A stretch of 64,000 nt of DNA from Margaritifera margaritifera (GCA_029931535.1 JAQPZY010001473.1:383501-447500); one strand, 5' to 3'; counted from the first letter of the stretch, positions 46,159 through 58,767 are shown. Notes: generated by a model from the letters alone, not told the origin. A program made the numbers and translations.

Positions 46159-46794
46159 AACTGTCATAAAATTGTTTGAGTACTTGCACTACCTTTTAAA
46201 AGCCAACCCTCCCAAGCTAATAAATATGAAGACAACTTCTTTTGGCTTAGCAACAAAAAGTGCTAAAAAGTCATCTCCTTGCTAAGATGAAGTCATATAA
46301 GAGTTTTTTCACCTTGGAGGGATTGGCACCAAATCCCATAAGTCATCAGTTACTACTTCACTTGCTCATGATCAGCACACTCAGACAAGAGACCTCGCAA
46401 ATGCTGCTCACTTTGTGCCCATTCACCAGTTTGAATGATCTTTCAGAGTTGTAACACCTCAGGGAGGTATAATCCATCTGTTGTCTTAATTTCACTCTTG
46501 CACCATTGTAGACAAATATTTTGCACTTCACTTGTACAAGTTCATCATAAGATAAACTAATCGGCACCATCTTAAGTGCCAGCCTTTGGGTATTTAGTAC
46601 TTACAATTTATCTCAGTACTGGACCATTTTTGTAAGCTTAATCTAGCAAATGATCATTTATTCCTTGCAGTAAAATCATTTCTGTCATTTTTTTTTGCTT
46701 TTACTTTAATTCATTGTCTATTTCACAGTAAGTTCAGCGTGATGTTTGACTGAATTCACCAGTATATGCAGTTGTTGTGCTGTCTCAAATTACA

Positions 46795-47630
46795 GATATC
46801 AACAACAGTGGATTAAAATGTGGGATGTGTAAGAGATTCAGGCTGGTAGAGGTTAATCACTCCCACTGTTCGAGCTGTATGGGGTGTCATTTAAACCACA
46901 GTTGCGACATTTGCTGTCACTTGTAGAAAAAAGATGGATGATCATCACAGCAAAGCAGTTGACCTGAGCTTAATGAGAGCCAAGAAATGCTAGCACAAGG
47001 ATGTAGATGCCATCAATAGTGGCTGCTGGCTACAGCAACTCCCCAGTCACCAGCTTCTTCATGACTCAGTCACTGGAGGCAGAAAGATCGCCAGTTCAGA
47101 AAAAGATCACACAATCTGTACCATCAATTTCTTCCCACATATTTACAGGTTCACTATTACCCCCAGCGCCACTACTAGAGAAGACCATCATGGCACAGAT
47201 TAATGGGCCATTACCAACATGGTATCATGGTCCACCTGGATTTGTCTTAGACAACCCATATACAGAACCTGGTAATGGCTGTGGTGATCTTTTCCTTGAT
47301 AGTTGGTACTGGTCTTCCCTGTATATTCAGTCCCAGACTCCAGATGCATACCATATGACCAGCATAACTGGCACTGGATTCATGAACCAGTCTCCCACAG
47401 TATATAGTTCCCAACCCATGGAAACATCATGGGCCAGGGCCAGACATGTCCATCACCAGTCCCAGTGTTGTGACACAGTACTGGCTACAGCAACTTTCCG
47501 TGTCTGGACACTTGGTACCTGTCTCTGGCCTTTGCTGACACTCAAGGTGAATGCCTCAAGATTACCATGTCCCAGCACTGATGGCAGTCTCATTCATCAT
47601 CTCTGTCAACCTGCTTTGTCACCTTAATTA
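46795..47630 (+). pseudogene. Orphan DIRS-like gag relic
   Basis: At 46815-46925 the frame reads LKCGMCKRFRLVEVNHSHC and SSCMGCHLNHSCDICCHL before a stop. The spacing C-x2-C ... H-x2-C-x2-C-x-G-x-H-x4-C-x2-C fits the zinc motif I know from the start of DIRS-family gag proteins. The frame at 47007-47627 (206 codons), rich in Pro, Ser and Thr, may be a low-complexity continuation. No RT or recombinase follows. Without a search this is tentative. Confidence 0.4.
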
Positions 47631-48714
47631 TCGCTACCTTAACAGGGAATTTCTTTGTCACCACTTCTTAGTTCAGATACACATTACTCACCAGTGCCAT
47701 CTTCCTTCCTTGATCTGATGGTGTCCAGGGAAGACTCTGCCTTTCATGCATCCATTGATAAAGTCTTCATGCTTCTGCTGCCAAAGTTCTGTCCACTTTC
47801 ACCTGCTACATCAATGGTCTCTTATAGAATTCCTGCATCCATTTATCTCTTAACCATGAAAGACCAGTCTTCTTTGAAACAGTTACCATATTCTAGTTGA
47901 GTCATTAACATCTTACACTGTTTCAGAAGGCATCTTTGAGACCCAGGCCTTTCATTTTTGTAACAACTCCCAGTAAAAGTTCACCCCTTGCTTTCTGCAG
48001 GATACACATGACAGTGTTTTACACTGAAGTACCAGTTGTCATCAGTCATTGCAGGCCCGGGAATGTCAAAATCTTTCTCTCTGCTCATAAGGATCGAAAA
48101 TCCTTTCTCAACATGCAACAATTGCATTGTTGTAGTGATTGGCTCCATGTTTGACCTTGTCTTGATGGCTATGTTTGAGCACTTTGAACATAAACTATAC
48201 TCCTCCATCAATAACCCTGCGGCCAGACACTCCTGGCAGTTGGTCTTGCACATGACTCGTGTATGTACTCAAGTGGGCAGCTCAGCACTCACTCACCAAT
48301 GCTGTCGCTGCTTCCATTAATCTCAATCTTGTGTAAGGAGATGCATTTCTATCCAATCCATGCTGTAAAAGACCAGCACAAAGCCATCCTCAGATTGCAA
48401 TCTCTATCTTTCAACCTCCTTTTCCTTGGTCATATAGCATATAGAGGAGATCAGAAAACAGGGTGTCCATGCTTACAGTTATTTGGTCTTTGCAAGAATC
48501 ATAGAATCATATTCAGAACCATCACCATGTTCATGTCACCAAACTACTTGTATATGACATCCTCCAAAAGTGTAAGGGGAGAAACCTTTAGTAGCAAGAT
48601 TCTGTTTTTCAAAATCACTGCACTGGTTATCAAAACCTGCAAAATAATATTTGATATTTGCCAATTCAATATGTACTTAAATCCTCTCAATTTCAGAGTA
48701 AATTGAATAAAATC

Positions 48715-49525
48715 AGAGTCTCCTATTGTGGCCATATGTCCCTGTACACAGATGTTTCAGATGATGGGGACAAGGTTGGAACTGCTGTTGTAACATCCAT
48801 TGGCATCATTCCAAGCCAGTTGCTGGATAAAGTCTCCATTTTTTATGATAGAAATTAGAACCTTGCTAAAATCTTTGAAATACATTGAAACCTTGCCAAA
48901 ATGAATTTTATATTTCTGGATTCCCTTTCCAAACTGAAAGCCTTGCAAAACTTCAAACTTGACAACCTGTTAATATCCCAGATCTTACAGAAGTATGATT
49001 TGCTCATGCAATCTGGAAAAAATATTCTGTACTGTTATTGGCTGCCAAATTGCATTGGTAATAAGGGTAATAAAAGGGTAGATGAAGCAGCCAAAGGTGC
49101 CCTGCAGTTAACTATTTCTGAATGGAAGATTCTATATATTGACTTCAAATATTTATAAATTGACATGTTCTATATACTTTGCAAAATATGTTGAATGAAA
49201 ACTTCAGAAGAAACTTTGTAACATCAAACCCATCATTGGAGAGTGCTAGTCCTCATATGGAACAAATTACAGAGATGAGGTGGTATGTATTGTGCAAATT
49301 GCATATAGGACACACAAAACTGACTCCAGCATAACTCCTGAATGGTGAACCTCAACCAGAGTGCATATCCTGTGTATAACCCATCTATCTGCAGTTCTAC
49401 TGTTAAGGTTTGGTGTTTCTCATTGTTGGCTGCTACTGACATTACTAAGAACAGGCATAGGAAACAAATCTTTTGTCTTGAAACTGCCGTTTTCTTTGGA
49501 CCCTTTTTCCCATGGTACTTGAAGT
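48715..49525 (+). pseudogene. LINE relic: RNase H and C-terminal region
   Basis: SLYTDVSDDGDKVGTAVVTS matches the 'YTDGSKxGxxVGxA' start of retrotransposon RNase H. The frame at 48901-49158 reads FIFLDSLSKLKALQNFKLDN, then YCYWLPNCIGNKGNKRVDEA AKGAL, matching 'xDSxSALxAL' and 'WxPxHxGIxGNxxADxxAK'. Further on TPEW, VYNPSICSSTVKVWC resembles the terminal 'C..C ..TVxHxLxxC' segment. Several catalytic residues and frames are damaged. This is the 3' end of an I/jockey-type LINE. Confidence 0.7.
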
Positions 49526-49529
49526 AGAC

Positions 49530-52000
49530 TGAGCCAATCAGAAGAGGTAGATTTTGCTTGTTTTTCCACTCGGAGAGGGAAGGGATTATATTTCTGCTTG
49601 GGCTGTGATGTCCTAGATTTGTTGTTATCTACTCACTACAGCCTACATGGAACTAACCCAAGACTTAACCACAGTTTCTGTAAACAAATCAAAATTTCTC
49701 ATTCAAACTGAGATTTTTGAATATTGTTCTTATTGCTTGCTTAGTAACAATGATTTTTTCACAGAACATTTAACATTAGGGACTAAATTACCATCTTAAA
49801 ATTATGAATTTTCCTTGAAGCAGTCTTGCCTTCTCTCTGAGGAAGTTTTGAGGATTTCTTCAAATTTAAAAAATTTCTCAACCTTTCAAGAATAAAAAGG
49901 TTTCCATAAATTGTAAAACTAAAAATGATTTTGCATCCTTTCCACTATCTCTAATTGTGACAAAAATATTGATATTGTCTGATCTATCATAAAAATGATA
50001 ATCTAAAATATCAATTTTAAGAGAAATTTTGAGAATTTTAGTAATTGGTTAACATAAATAATGAAAAGTGCTTGAATTTGAGGTCAGCAAACGCTAAATA
50101 ATCATTAAAAAGTGCTTGAATTTTTAAAGATATTAATTTACTGAAATATCAAGAAAGAAAATAAAAGATCCATTAAAAAAGTTAGAAACCCGATCTTCCT
50201 GGAATGTTAATTTCATTTTGGTTTGCTGATGGATCCAGTAAGATTCTGGTTGGGTCAATTACTTGCTTATTAGTATTCAGCCTTGTTTGGGATTGTCACT
50301 GCCTCATGATGTTAATGAGTGGATGCTGTCATTAAGGCTGATAAAAAATGTCAGTCAACTGCTTTGCAATGGGAAGCATATTTTCAAACCAGATTGCCAT
50401 AAGCGCGATACACACTGTACCATAATGATGGTAAGTCTTGGGACACTACAAGTCTTGGGACACCCTTAATTATTTTCAGAAATAATTTTGTTATGACCTG
50501 TAAAAGTTGGGACACAAAATTGTAGCAATTTTATCATGTACTATAAGTCTTGGGACACCTTAGAATTTGTTTCCTCTACTGATCGCTCTGCATATTTTAT
50601 CGATCGTAATGTTTTTGTTTTTTAAAAAAAGACTTCGAGGTTGTTAAGGGACTATCGCTGTGAATTATTAGATGGAAATGTTATAAATTAATAAAATTTG
50701 TTTGAGAAATAAAAAAGTATATTTAATTTCCTGTTTTCTTATCATTTCTACGTATTTCAAATATGTATAATTTCATCAGGCAATGACAAGCATTGAGCAT
50801 TAGCAAATGCTGTAACTGTGTTAAGTCACTTTTCCCATTTTTTGCTTTTGTTTACTATTACCAGTTTATGCATTATTGCATTTAAATTGTCAAAAGTCAC
50901 CAGTAATTATATTTTCTGACTTGAAAAGTTAAATACCTAACTCATGAAAATTTGGTACCAGTATTAAAGCAACAAAAATAGTGTTTTGTTAATCACTCGC
51001 ATTTATAGTCACCTTGTTTACATCATGGAATATGCCAAAATAAAAAGTGGAATGAAAACACACAACTAAAATGGATCTATATTTAGAATTTTAACTATAT
51101 TATTGTCATTCTTTAAGAAAATATGACATTTATGTGAATATAAGCTGGTTATGTGCCTAATATATTTATAAATATTCATTAAACATGTGTTTTTTCATAT
51201 AGATTACATCACTTTGTAGGATTCCTTATATCACTGAAAAACGGTAAATCTTGAGTGTGTGAAACAAAGTGAATAAAACAGTAATGGACATATAGCTACA
51301 ATTTGATCTGGAAGAATGAGATTTGGTGAAAGAGAACGAATAAAGCAAAATCTGCATCTAATATTTTTATGAATAAACAAGGATATAAGTAACATTAAGG
51401 ACAATATGCACTGCATAAGTACTGTACACTATAAAACTGGTCCCCTGATAGAGTCTAAGCAGCCCATGAATTGTGAAGTCTTTATTTACCTTTATTTTAT
51501 TTCATTTTGGAGAAATCAGAAAATATGTGCATGTGATCATGCCAATTTTGTCTTGACATTTTTGTGCCTATAAGTGCTAGGGCACTGAAAATGTTAAATT
51601 TTTTACATGCATATAAGTCATGAGCTATGTGTTGTGTTGAAAGACATTGGATCAATGTTAGCTGAGGTCATCTTAAATCATACTGATGGTGGGAACATTA
51701 CCACCAACTTGTTTACCAATCACAGTAATCAAATATAAAAGTCTCAAGATAATGTTTCTGGCACATTGCACATAAAATCACTTGAAACATGTAGAAATTG
51801 TTTGTGGAATACAGTATTATTTTCATTTAGTTAAAATAGATGAAGACATACCACACAACTAGCACCAAAATCGCCATGATCTGGAAACTCTCCAGAAAAT
51901 GTCTATGCAGTGTTGAAAATGTATATGCATTAGACCTTAGCTCTAAAGTCCCCACCGCCAATATAATTAGGGATTTATAGAGCTAAAGTAATCTGAGATC
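49530..52000. other. Intron part; only a small repeated motif seen
   Basis: Very AT-rich. At 50430-50545 the phrase 'aagtcttgggacac' occurs three times plus a variant 'aaagttgggacac', all in the same direction. Its class is unknown; nothing else is supported. Confidence 0.45.
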
Positions 52001-52001
52001 A

Positions 52002-52300
52002 ATGAGTAAAAGTGTTTTGAAGTCTCATGGCAAGAGTGACAAGCATAAAAAAATCGAAATATCAGCAGTAGGAATGCATTTAGAATATTTTTTGTTTAAA
52101 TATGAAAAACTCAAGGTGTTAGAAACGCTGAAACACAAGACTGTTAACTCCCAAACTGATTTAGATGAGATGACTGCACATCTTCCCCTTGAACTACAGT
52201 CTTATCCCCAAGATCAAGTTTAACAAAAAATATTTCGGACTTCTTGTTTAAGAATGAAATGCTTAATTCTGAAATGTGTGGACTCTAAATACCACAATCA
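52002..52300 (+). pseudogene. Possible transposase/zinc-finger relic
   Basis: The frame 52002-52223 reads SVLKSHGKSDKHKKIEIS, like the second half of a BED/C2H2-type finger ('ALxSHxxSxKH'), and in another frame near 52225-52290 NISDFLFKNEMLNSEM resembles a conserved segment in transposon-related proteins of molluscs that I recall only loosely. No catalytic domain is present. Confidence 0.3.
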
Positions 52301-52444
52301 ACATTGTTCCTAAGTTTATATGCAATTAATTGAAGTGCTTAAACATTATTTTTTTGTCCTTGAAAAGTGCTTGTGTGAACCATGATGGAACCAGGCCCAG
52401 ATGAATTTCTTAGTATGTTGGCTTACAAGGTTAGGGCAAACAGC

Positions 52445-52615
52445 ATAGACTGAGATTTGCAGTAGTATAATGGACTGGAATATCGGGGTGTAGGCTGATT
52501 GTTCTACTTGTATTTTCATATAAAAAGTGTGGAATGATATCTGCAGTAGTATAATGCACTGGAATATTGGGGGCCTAGACTGATTGTTCTACTTGTTTTT
52601 TTCATGCAAGATTAT
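52445..52615. repeat. ~100-bp tandem duplication
   Basis: 'tgcagtagtataatggactg' and 'tgcagtagtataatgcactg' start two units ending in 'tgattgttctacttgt'. Confidence 0.75.
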
Positions 52616-53025
52616 GTGATGGCAGATCTGGGTCTACCCAGTTTGCAGTTGTATGCATCTTGTACACAAATGAATACTGCTAATCCTTTGGGATACAATG
52701 TAATTTTCTAACATCTTCTGCACAGTGATCATGGTGTATGAGCCCAGAAGGAAGATACTTGTTAATTTCTGCTGGATTTGCAGGAGCAAAAGTTCACTCT
52801 AAACCACATCCATGTATTGATCATGGCCTAACTCTGGTGAATTAGTAGCCCATATCTCACTGACACTCAAAACTGCTAAACATGCATTTAAAAATTGGAG
52901 CCAGATCTATCACTGGGTTAAGGGAATACAACTGCCTCTGGTTTTTACCTATTCTCCTAATTTATTATGATCAAGTAACATATCTGAAGAAGAAACCAGT
53001 TTTGGTGTAAAATATATTTCTTCGA

Positions 53026-53165
53026 TAATATCTACCTGATCATAATATAGACACACTCTCCCAAAACCCTCCATGCAGTTACGTAACTTGAAGAGCATGC
53101 TCATCCATTCCAGTAGTAACTGATGATTTCTTGGATTTGGCACCAATATATCCAAGGGGAGACCA
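53026..53165 (-). repeat. Dispersed repeat R2, inverted fragment
   Basis: Read on the minus strand it carries 'gaagtcagatgcaaatggtc' and 'tccccttggatata', and further 'gtgtctatattatgatca', matching the R2 copies at 1.9-2.6 kb in the opposite direction. Confidence 0.55.
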
Positions 53166-53292
53166 TTTGCATCTGACTTCGATTTTGTTCAGCAGACAAC
53201 ATTTAACACTTTTGTTGATAAAACAAGTGAAAGATGTGGTGAACATCTTTTGAACTCACCTCTAATAAGCTGTTCAACTCCCCAGAGTCAAC

Positions 53293-53484
53293 GGAGCTGC
53301 GGTGGCTCAGTGGTTAGCGTGCCGGATTCACGACCGAAAGGGTGCGGGTTCGAATCCTACCATTGGACCAGCCTGGGTCAGCTACTGTGGTGTGTCCTTG
53401 GGCAAGGCACTTTACTCCAATTGCCTCGGCACTAAATAACCAACTTGTGTTGCTGTGCCGTAAAGCACCAAAACCAAAACCAAA
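53293..53484 (+). mobile_element. tRNA-derived SINE type 2 with 13-bp target duplication
   Basis: The head 'gagctgcggtggctcagtgg' has an A box-like segment and a B box 'gggttcgaatcc'. The body contains 'gtgtccttgggcaaggcact' and the tail is 'ccaaaaccaaaaccaaa'. Both flanks carry 'ccccagagtcaac' (53280-53292 and 53485-53497). The tRNA-like part lacks a complete acceptor pairing, so it is a SINE and not a tRNA gene. Confidence 0.9.
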
Positions 53485-54623
53485 CCCCAGAGTCAACATT
53501 GACACAGATAAAAGCATATACATATGTACACCCTCACTGAATGTCAACCATTCATTCTTCCTAGGTCCTAGGCGTTATGAGTGGGTTTCATAGCACCTAC
53601 CCCGTAGGGGAGGGGATCTAAATTTGTATCTGCATGTACATTATTTGCACATTCCTGGTTAAATTTTTGCAGTTAAGCTCAGGTTTTTTGCACACTGTAT
53701 AGATACTGTTATACCTGGAATCATGAAACTTGGTGAGGGGATGGATCTTGATGAGTAATACACCTCTTCACAAATGTAGGTTACTGTGACCTATATTTCA
53801 TGCTTATTGCCTTTATTAAAATTTTGTGGTTTAAGTTTATTTCTCAAACTCTGTTCATGACAGAATTATCCAACTATATGATTTTATGTATCTATGTTAG
53901 TACCACATCTTTACCACAAAGGAAGGTCACTCTGACCTATATTTAACATTTTACTGGCATCAATCAAGTTTTTTCATTTAGCTCATCACAAACTAGTTCT
54001 TTTGCACCCTCTATATACACACTTATACTTAGATTATAAAAGTTGGGGGAGGCATACATCTTAATGAGTACTACACTATCATCACAAATATAGATCACTG
54101 TGACCTATATTTCATGCTTCACTGATTCTGCTAAATTTTTTTAAGTTTATTTCTCAAACTGTGTTCAAGATAGAATCATCTGACTATATGATTGTATATA
54201 TCTCTGTTAGTACAACACCCTTACCACATAGGAAGGTCACTGTGACCTACATTTAACATTTTATTGGCTTAGGTTGTTTTTGTGTTTAGCTTATGGCCAA
54301 ATAGTTTTTTTGCATCCTGTATATATACTGCTATATGTAGATTCATGAAAGTTGGTGGGGAGATGCATCTTGACGAGTATTACACCCTTATCACAAAATG
54401 TTGGTTACTGTGACTTATATTTCATGTTTCAGTTACTGTTTAAATTGTGTTTCAAATTTATTCTCAAGCTCTGTTTATGCTAGAATCATTAAAATAGAAG
54501 ATTGTATGCATCTCAGTACCATACGCTTACCACAAAAGAATGTCACTGTGACCGATTTTCACATTTTACTGGCTTAGGTTAAGGTTTTGCATTTAGCTCA
54601 TGACCAAAAAGGTTTTTTGCACC

Positions 54624-54629
<6 letters not shown>

Positions 54630-54702
<73 letters not shown>
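54630..54702. repeat. (TA)n microsatellite
   Basis: About 36 TA steps followed by CA/CATA-rich sequence to 54750. Located inside block C. Confidence 0.95.
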
Positions 54703-54703
<1 letters not shown>

Positions 54704-54718
54704 GCACACACATACATG

Positions 54719-54749
<31 letters not shown>

Positions 54750-56383
54750 CTTGATTCATGAGAGTTGGTGATGGGATGCATTTTGATCAGTACTACATCC
54801 TCATCACTAGTACATCACTGTGACCTATATTTCATGTTTCACTGACTGGTAACACAAACTGTGACCTATATTTCATGTTTCACTGACTGGTAACATTTTT
54901 GTGTTAAGTTCATTTCTCAAACTCAGTTTATATTAGTATTGTTGAACTAGATAATTGTGTGCATCTCTGTTAGTACCACACCGTTACCATAAAACATCAC
55001 CATGACCTACATTTCACATTTTACTGACTGAGGTTAAGTTTTTGGATGTAGCTCATAACCAAATAGATTTTGTCAGCACCCGGTATACATACTGTTATAC
55101 CAAGAAGCATGAAATTTGGTGAGAGGATGGATCTTGATGAGTACTACACTCTCATCACAAAAGTAGGTTACTTTGACCCATATTTCATGCTTCACTGCCT
55201 TGGGTTCAGTCTCAAACACTGTTCATCCCAGAATCATCAGTCTAGTGATTGTATGCATCCCTATTAGTAACACACCCTTACGACAGAAGATGGTCATTGT
55301 GACCTACATTTAACATTTTACTGGCTTATGTTAAGTTTTTACATTTAGCTCATGAACACATTAGTGTTTTATCTATTGACTTGGGTTAAATTTTGTGTTT
55401 GATATTCAGTTCTCAGACACTGTCCATGCTAGAAACAAGAAATTTATGATGATATACATCCCTGTTACTACCACACTCGTACAACAAAAGAGGCTCATTG
55501 TGACCTATATTTCATCTTTCACTGGGTTTGGTTCAATTTGTGCATTGAGTTCATGACCACATGAGTTTTTTTGCATGTTGTATGTATACTATCCTGCCTA
55601 GAATCATGAAACTTGGTGAGTGGATGCATCTTGATAAGTTCTACATCCTTTTAACCAAAAGAGGTCTGTATGACCTATATTTAATGCTCAGCGACTTTCT
55701 TCAAATTTTGTGTAAAAAGTACATTTCTTGGGTGCTGTTTATGTTCCAATCATGAAACTTGATAATTCGATGCATCTTTGTTTCTACCACACCCTTAAAA
55801 CCAAAGGTCACTGTGACCTACAGTTAATTTTTACTAACATGGGTTAAGTATTTGTACTTATGATCACATTGATTTATCCATGTTAGACATATATACATCA
55901 TATCCTACTCAGAAGGCCCTTTCTGACCAAGGCAGTTGGAAATAGGAATAAATATGTTTATTCAATGGTAAACTTTACCTATTAAGGACTATACATTGTA
56001 TATTTTGATATGTTACCCTCAGCAGCTTAACTGTGTATTGTACATGTGAAAGAGTATAGGAATTAGGTGAGTGAACTGCATGCTTTTCATATGGGCCTCA
56101 CCTGTAGTGTTTAATCAAAGTCAATTATTAATGCATGAAGTATGTACAGCTGTCTGTCACTTCAGTGTTGCTCAAAGTCTGTGAGTTGCATGCAGTAAAA
56201 TCTGGCTTCTAGGTTGTGATAACTGTAACAGCTTTTCTAGCAGATTTTAAGAAAATTGATTTAAAAGATCAATGCAAAAACATCATTATTCTGTTTTTAT
56301 CAACTTATTATCTCTACTTTGATCTGATAGAAAAGAATTTTCTGTTTTTATTCTTTTTTTTTTTCTTTTATGCCCTGTCACAG

Positions 56384-56446
56384 TATGTAGGTAGGTAGAG
56401 GGTAGGTAGGTGGGTGGGTTGGTAAGTAGGTAGGTGGTTTCACTCT
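56384..56446. repeat. (GGTA)n-like microsatellite
   Basis: Imperfect 'ggtaggta' units with 'ggtgggtgggtt' variants. Confidence 0.85.
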
Positions 56447-56849
56447 ATGTAAGTACAATACTGGTTATATAGTGCCAATTAAAAGTTCAAATTAAAATTT
56501 TTAAAATGATTAAAAGTTAAAATGTAATTAGAAAGTATTTCAAGAAATGTTTAGTTAGAAAAAGGGGCCAAGATCACTTTGGTCTGAATTTATTTTCTGC
56601 ATGATAATATTTACAGTGGCTACTGGAGACTAGTGAAAGTATAGGTGATCTGTGTAATCATTGATTACACTCTGGTTTAGCCAGGGAGGGCTGAATTGGC
56701 AAGCTAGTGAATATACTACTACAATATTTTGATATGGTAAATATTGTCAAAGAAATATAATTTACTTCAAAACTCATTTCTCCCACAACATTGGTCATAA
56801 ATAATAATACAGGTACCATGCTTGGAATTTAAACAACTCAAAAAAACAG

Positions 56850-57272
56850 TTATTGACAATTATATGCAGAGGAAACAGGAGCTAAGTGCCTTACTCAAGG
56901 ACACACAGTGGTAGCCTTCCAATGCTGGCCTGTGCAGGAATTGAACCCGTGACCTTTGGATTACGAATCCATTGCTCTACCAACTGAGCTGGGGGCCCCG
57001 GGTGGCCGAGTTGTCTAAGACGCTCGCCTTTACCGATCACTTCCATCTCACCTCTGTCCGCGTGGGTTCTAGTCTCGGTCTCGACCAATGTGGTTATGTG
57101 AGAAAGCTTGCCAGTAGCTTCCCGTGGGTCGGTGGTTCTTCCCGGGATTTTCCCGAGCTCTTCCTCCACCAGATATACTGGCCACCATATATAGCCTATC
57201 ATGTGCTGAAAAATGGCGTTAAACCCATAAAAAACCAAACCAAAAAACCAAACCAACTGAGCTACTGCGGCT
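56850..57272 (-). mobile_element. tRNA-derived SINE type 3, interrupted by a type 1 SINE
   Basis: On the minus strand the head runs 'gccgcagtagctcagttgg' (57272 down to 57264, then 56990 down), followed by 'tagagcaatggattcgtaat', the B box-like 'gggttcaattcc' and the core 'tgtgtccttgagtaaggcac'. The head is Thr-tRNA-like. The continuous head is recovered only by skipping 56991-57263. The 3' border near 56850 is approximate. Confidence 0.8.
56991..57251 (+). mobile_element. tRNA-derived SINE type 1, copy 2, with 12-bp target duplication
   Basis: It starts 'gggggccccgggtggccgag', has the B box-like 'gggttctagtctc', the body 'atgtgagaaagcttgccagt', and ends 'ggcgttaaacccataaaaaa' with a 'ccaaaccaaaaaaccaa' tail. 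The duplication 'accaactgagct' is at 56979-56990 and 57252-57263. It inserted into the tRNA-like head of an older SINE. It matches the minus-strand copy at 24300-24527. Confidence 0.9.
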
Positions 57273-58575
57273 TCTGGAAACCAAATGGAAACATCGCCAC
57301 AAAGTATACACATTCTTCATTCCAGAAACCATCCCAGATTCATCAGTCTAATTTTGAGCAAGGGTGCCTCGATTCTCATATGCGATAAAACTGATTATTT
57401 TTTTTACAATTATGAATCATCAGGAGGACCAGCCTTGTGAGTATCCTCTGTGACAGAGCCAATCCTATGTTGAAACATGCAAACATTGAGCAGAATTGAA
57501 GCTTATACTATATTATTGGATTGTTTTTGTTACATGACTGGACTTAAGCCATTAGTAACAGGCAAGTCAGTGCCTGTGTTAAATGGGTTTATTGTGTATA
57601 TGAAGGTTGTGTAGCCAAATGTATAATTCATGAAGAAATTTATCCTGGAATAACTGGTAGAATCAAGGGGAGAACTGCAGAAATTACAGGTGTATGAACA
57701 GTCAGTGTGATGGAGTAGGAGAGGGACAGGCAGATAAAGCACAAAATCATACATGTATATATTTCTGTACAACTACATGTACCATACAGTAATCAGAAGG
57801 AGAGGTGCATGGTCAGAATGGTAGGCCTAGATAAGAATAGGCAGCTTGAGCCTATCAAGTGTACACAATGCCAAACAACATATAATAACTCCAATGAAAT
57901 ATATGAACATCCTTTATGATATATATTTCATAGAGAAATATACAAATTACATAAAAACTTATGTATTAAACATGCATATATGTGCATATAATAGAATTAT
58001 ATGTACCTTATCATATCATATCGGACAAAGATCATATATGAAATTGCACATTCTTTTCACATTCAGAATCACAAAACTCGAATCGGGGAATGCAAAGAAA
58101 TTGAAATAATAATTGCAGAGTATCTAAATACATTTGCTAAATTGTATACCTGCAAATTATAGACATGAATATTGAAAGAATGATCAACTATAGGAAAATA
58201 AAGACATATTCCCACCATAATTTTTGAACTTTGCAAATAAATGACACAGATTTTAAGATCACCAAAAATGAATTAAATAAAAATTTAAAATGTGTTTTCA
58301 TTCTATCTTGTTCATTACAAAACATTCTCCACAAGTTACTACCATGTACTGAGAACCATCAACAACATATTAGCAATAACAATTTCAAGTGATTGTATAT
58401 TTTATACTTAACATGTTACAGTTGAAATGAGAAAAAAATATTCATATTGTGAAGAAAACATCAAATTTGAAAAATAAAACATGTATTTGGGTGCTCCGCT
58501 ACTTGAGCTATCCAAGCTGAGGCACCTGACCCGTTTATGCAACATTATGATAATGGAGTTGATTTGTTACTACAG
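57273..58575. other. Intron part without recognised feature
   Basis: AT-rich sequence. Short frames at 57530-57772 and 57846-58109 have no domain support. Confidence 0.45.
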
Positions 58576-58767
58576 GTGCATCTTGTCCAGACCCAGGCTA
58601 CCCACCTGGTGGTAGACAAGTGGCAACAAGCTATGCTCAGAACAGCATCATCACTTTCACCTGTGATCGTCCAGGTTTTAGTCTCAGCCGAAGTACTGGC
58701 ATAGTGTGTATACTCAACGCAATGGGAAATGGACTCATATGGAATGATACTGTTCCACAGTGTGTGG
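58576..58767 (+). CDS. Exon 18: sushi/CCP domain 8
   Basis: The exon is 192 bp between ctacag and gtgagt, phase 1 to phase 1. It encodes ASCPDPGYPPGGRQVATSYA, IITFTCDRPGFSL, GIVCILNAMGNGLIWNDTVP and QCV. Four cysteines, the C-P-D-P-G start, the C-x-x-x-GF segment and the late Trp all fit sushi. Confidence 0.9.

Larger units (their letters stand above)
53240..56215 (+). repeat. 2.6-kb repeat block C, copy 2 (split by a SINE)
   Basis: It is colinear with 16960-19580: 'gacacagataaaagcatata', 'tcttcctaggtcctag', tandem units with 'gtcactgtgacctatatttc', and the same unique right end ('cctactcagaagg', 'gaataaatatgtttatt', 'ctggcttctagg'). A SINE at 53293-53484 interrupts its left end. The long TA run at 54630-54702 is at the same unit position as the TA runs in copy 1. 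A short local duplication at 54820-54890 repeats 'gtgacctatatttcatgttt'. Confidence 0.75.

Noticed and set aside
47007..47627. 206-codon frame as an independent host gene
   Set aside because: Pro/Ser/Thr-rich with no recognisable domain and located among mobile-element relics; more likely part of a decayed gag.
53293..53370. tRNA gene
   Set aside because: A and B boxes are present, but the acceptor arm does not close and the sequence continues into a SINE body with a flanking target duplication.
56930..57080. Two tRNA genes head to head
   Set aside because: Both are SINE heads. One is interrupted by the other, and a 12-bp duplication shows retroposition.
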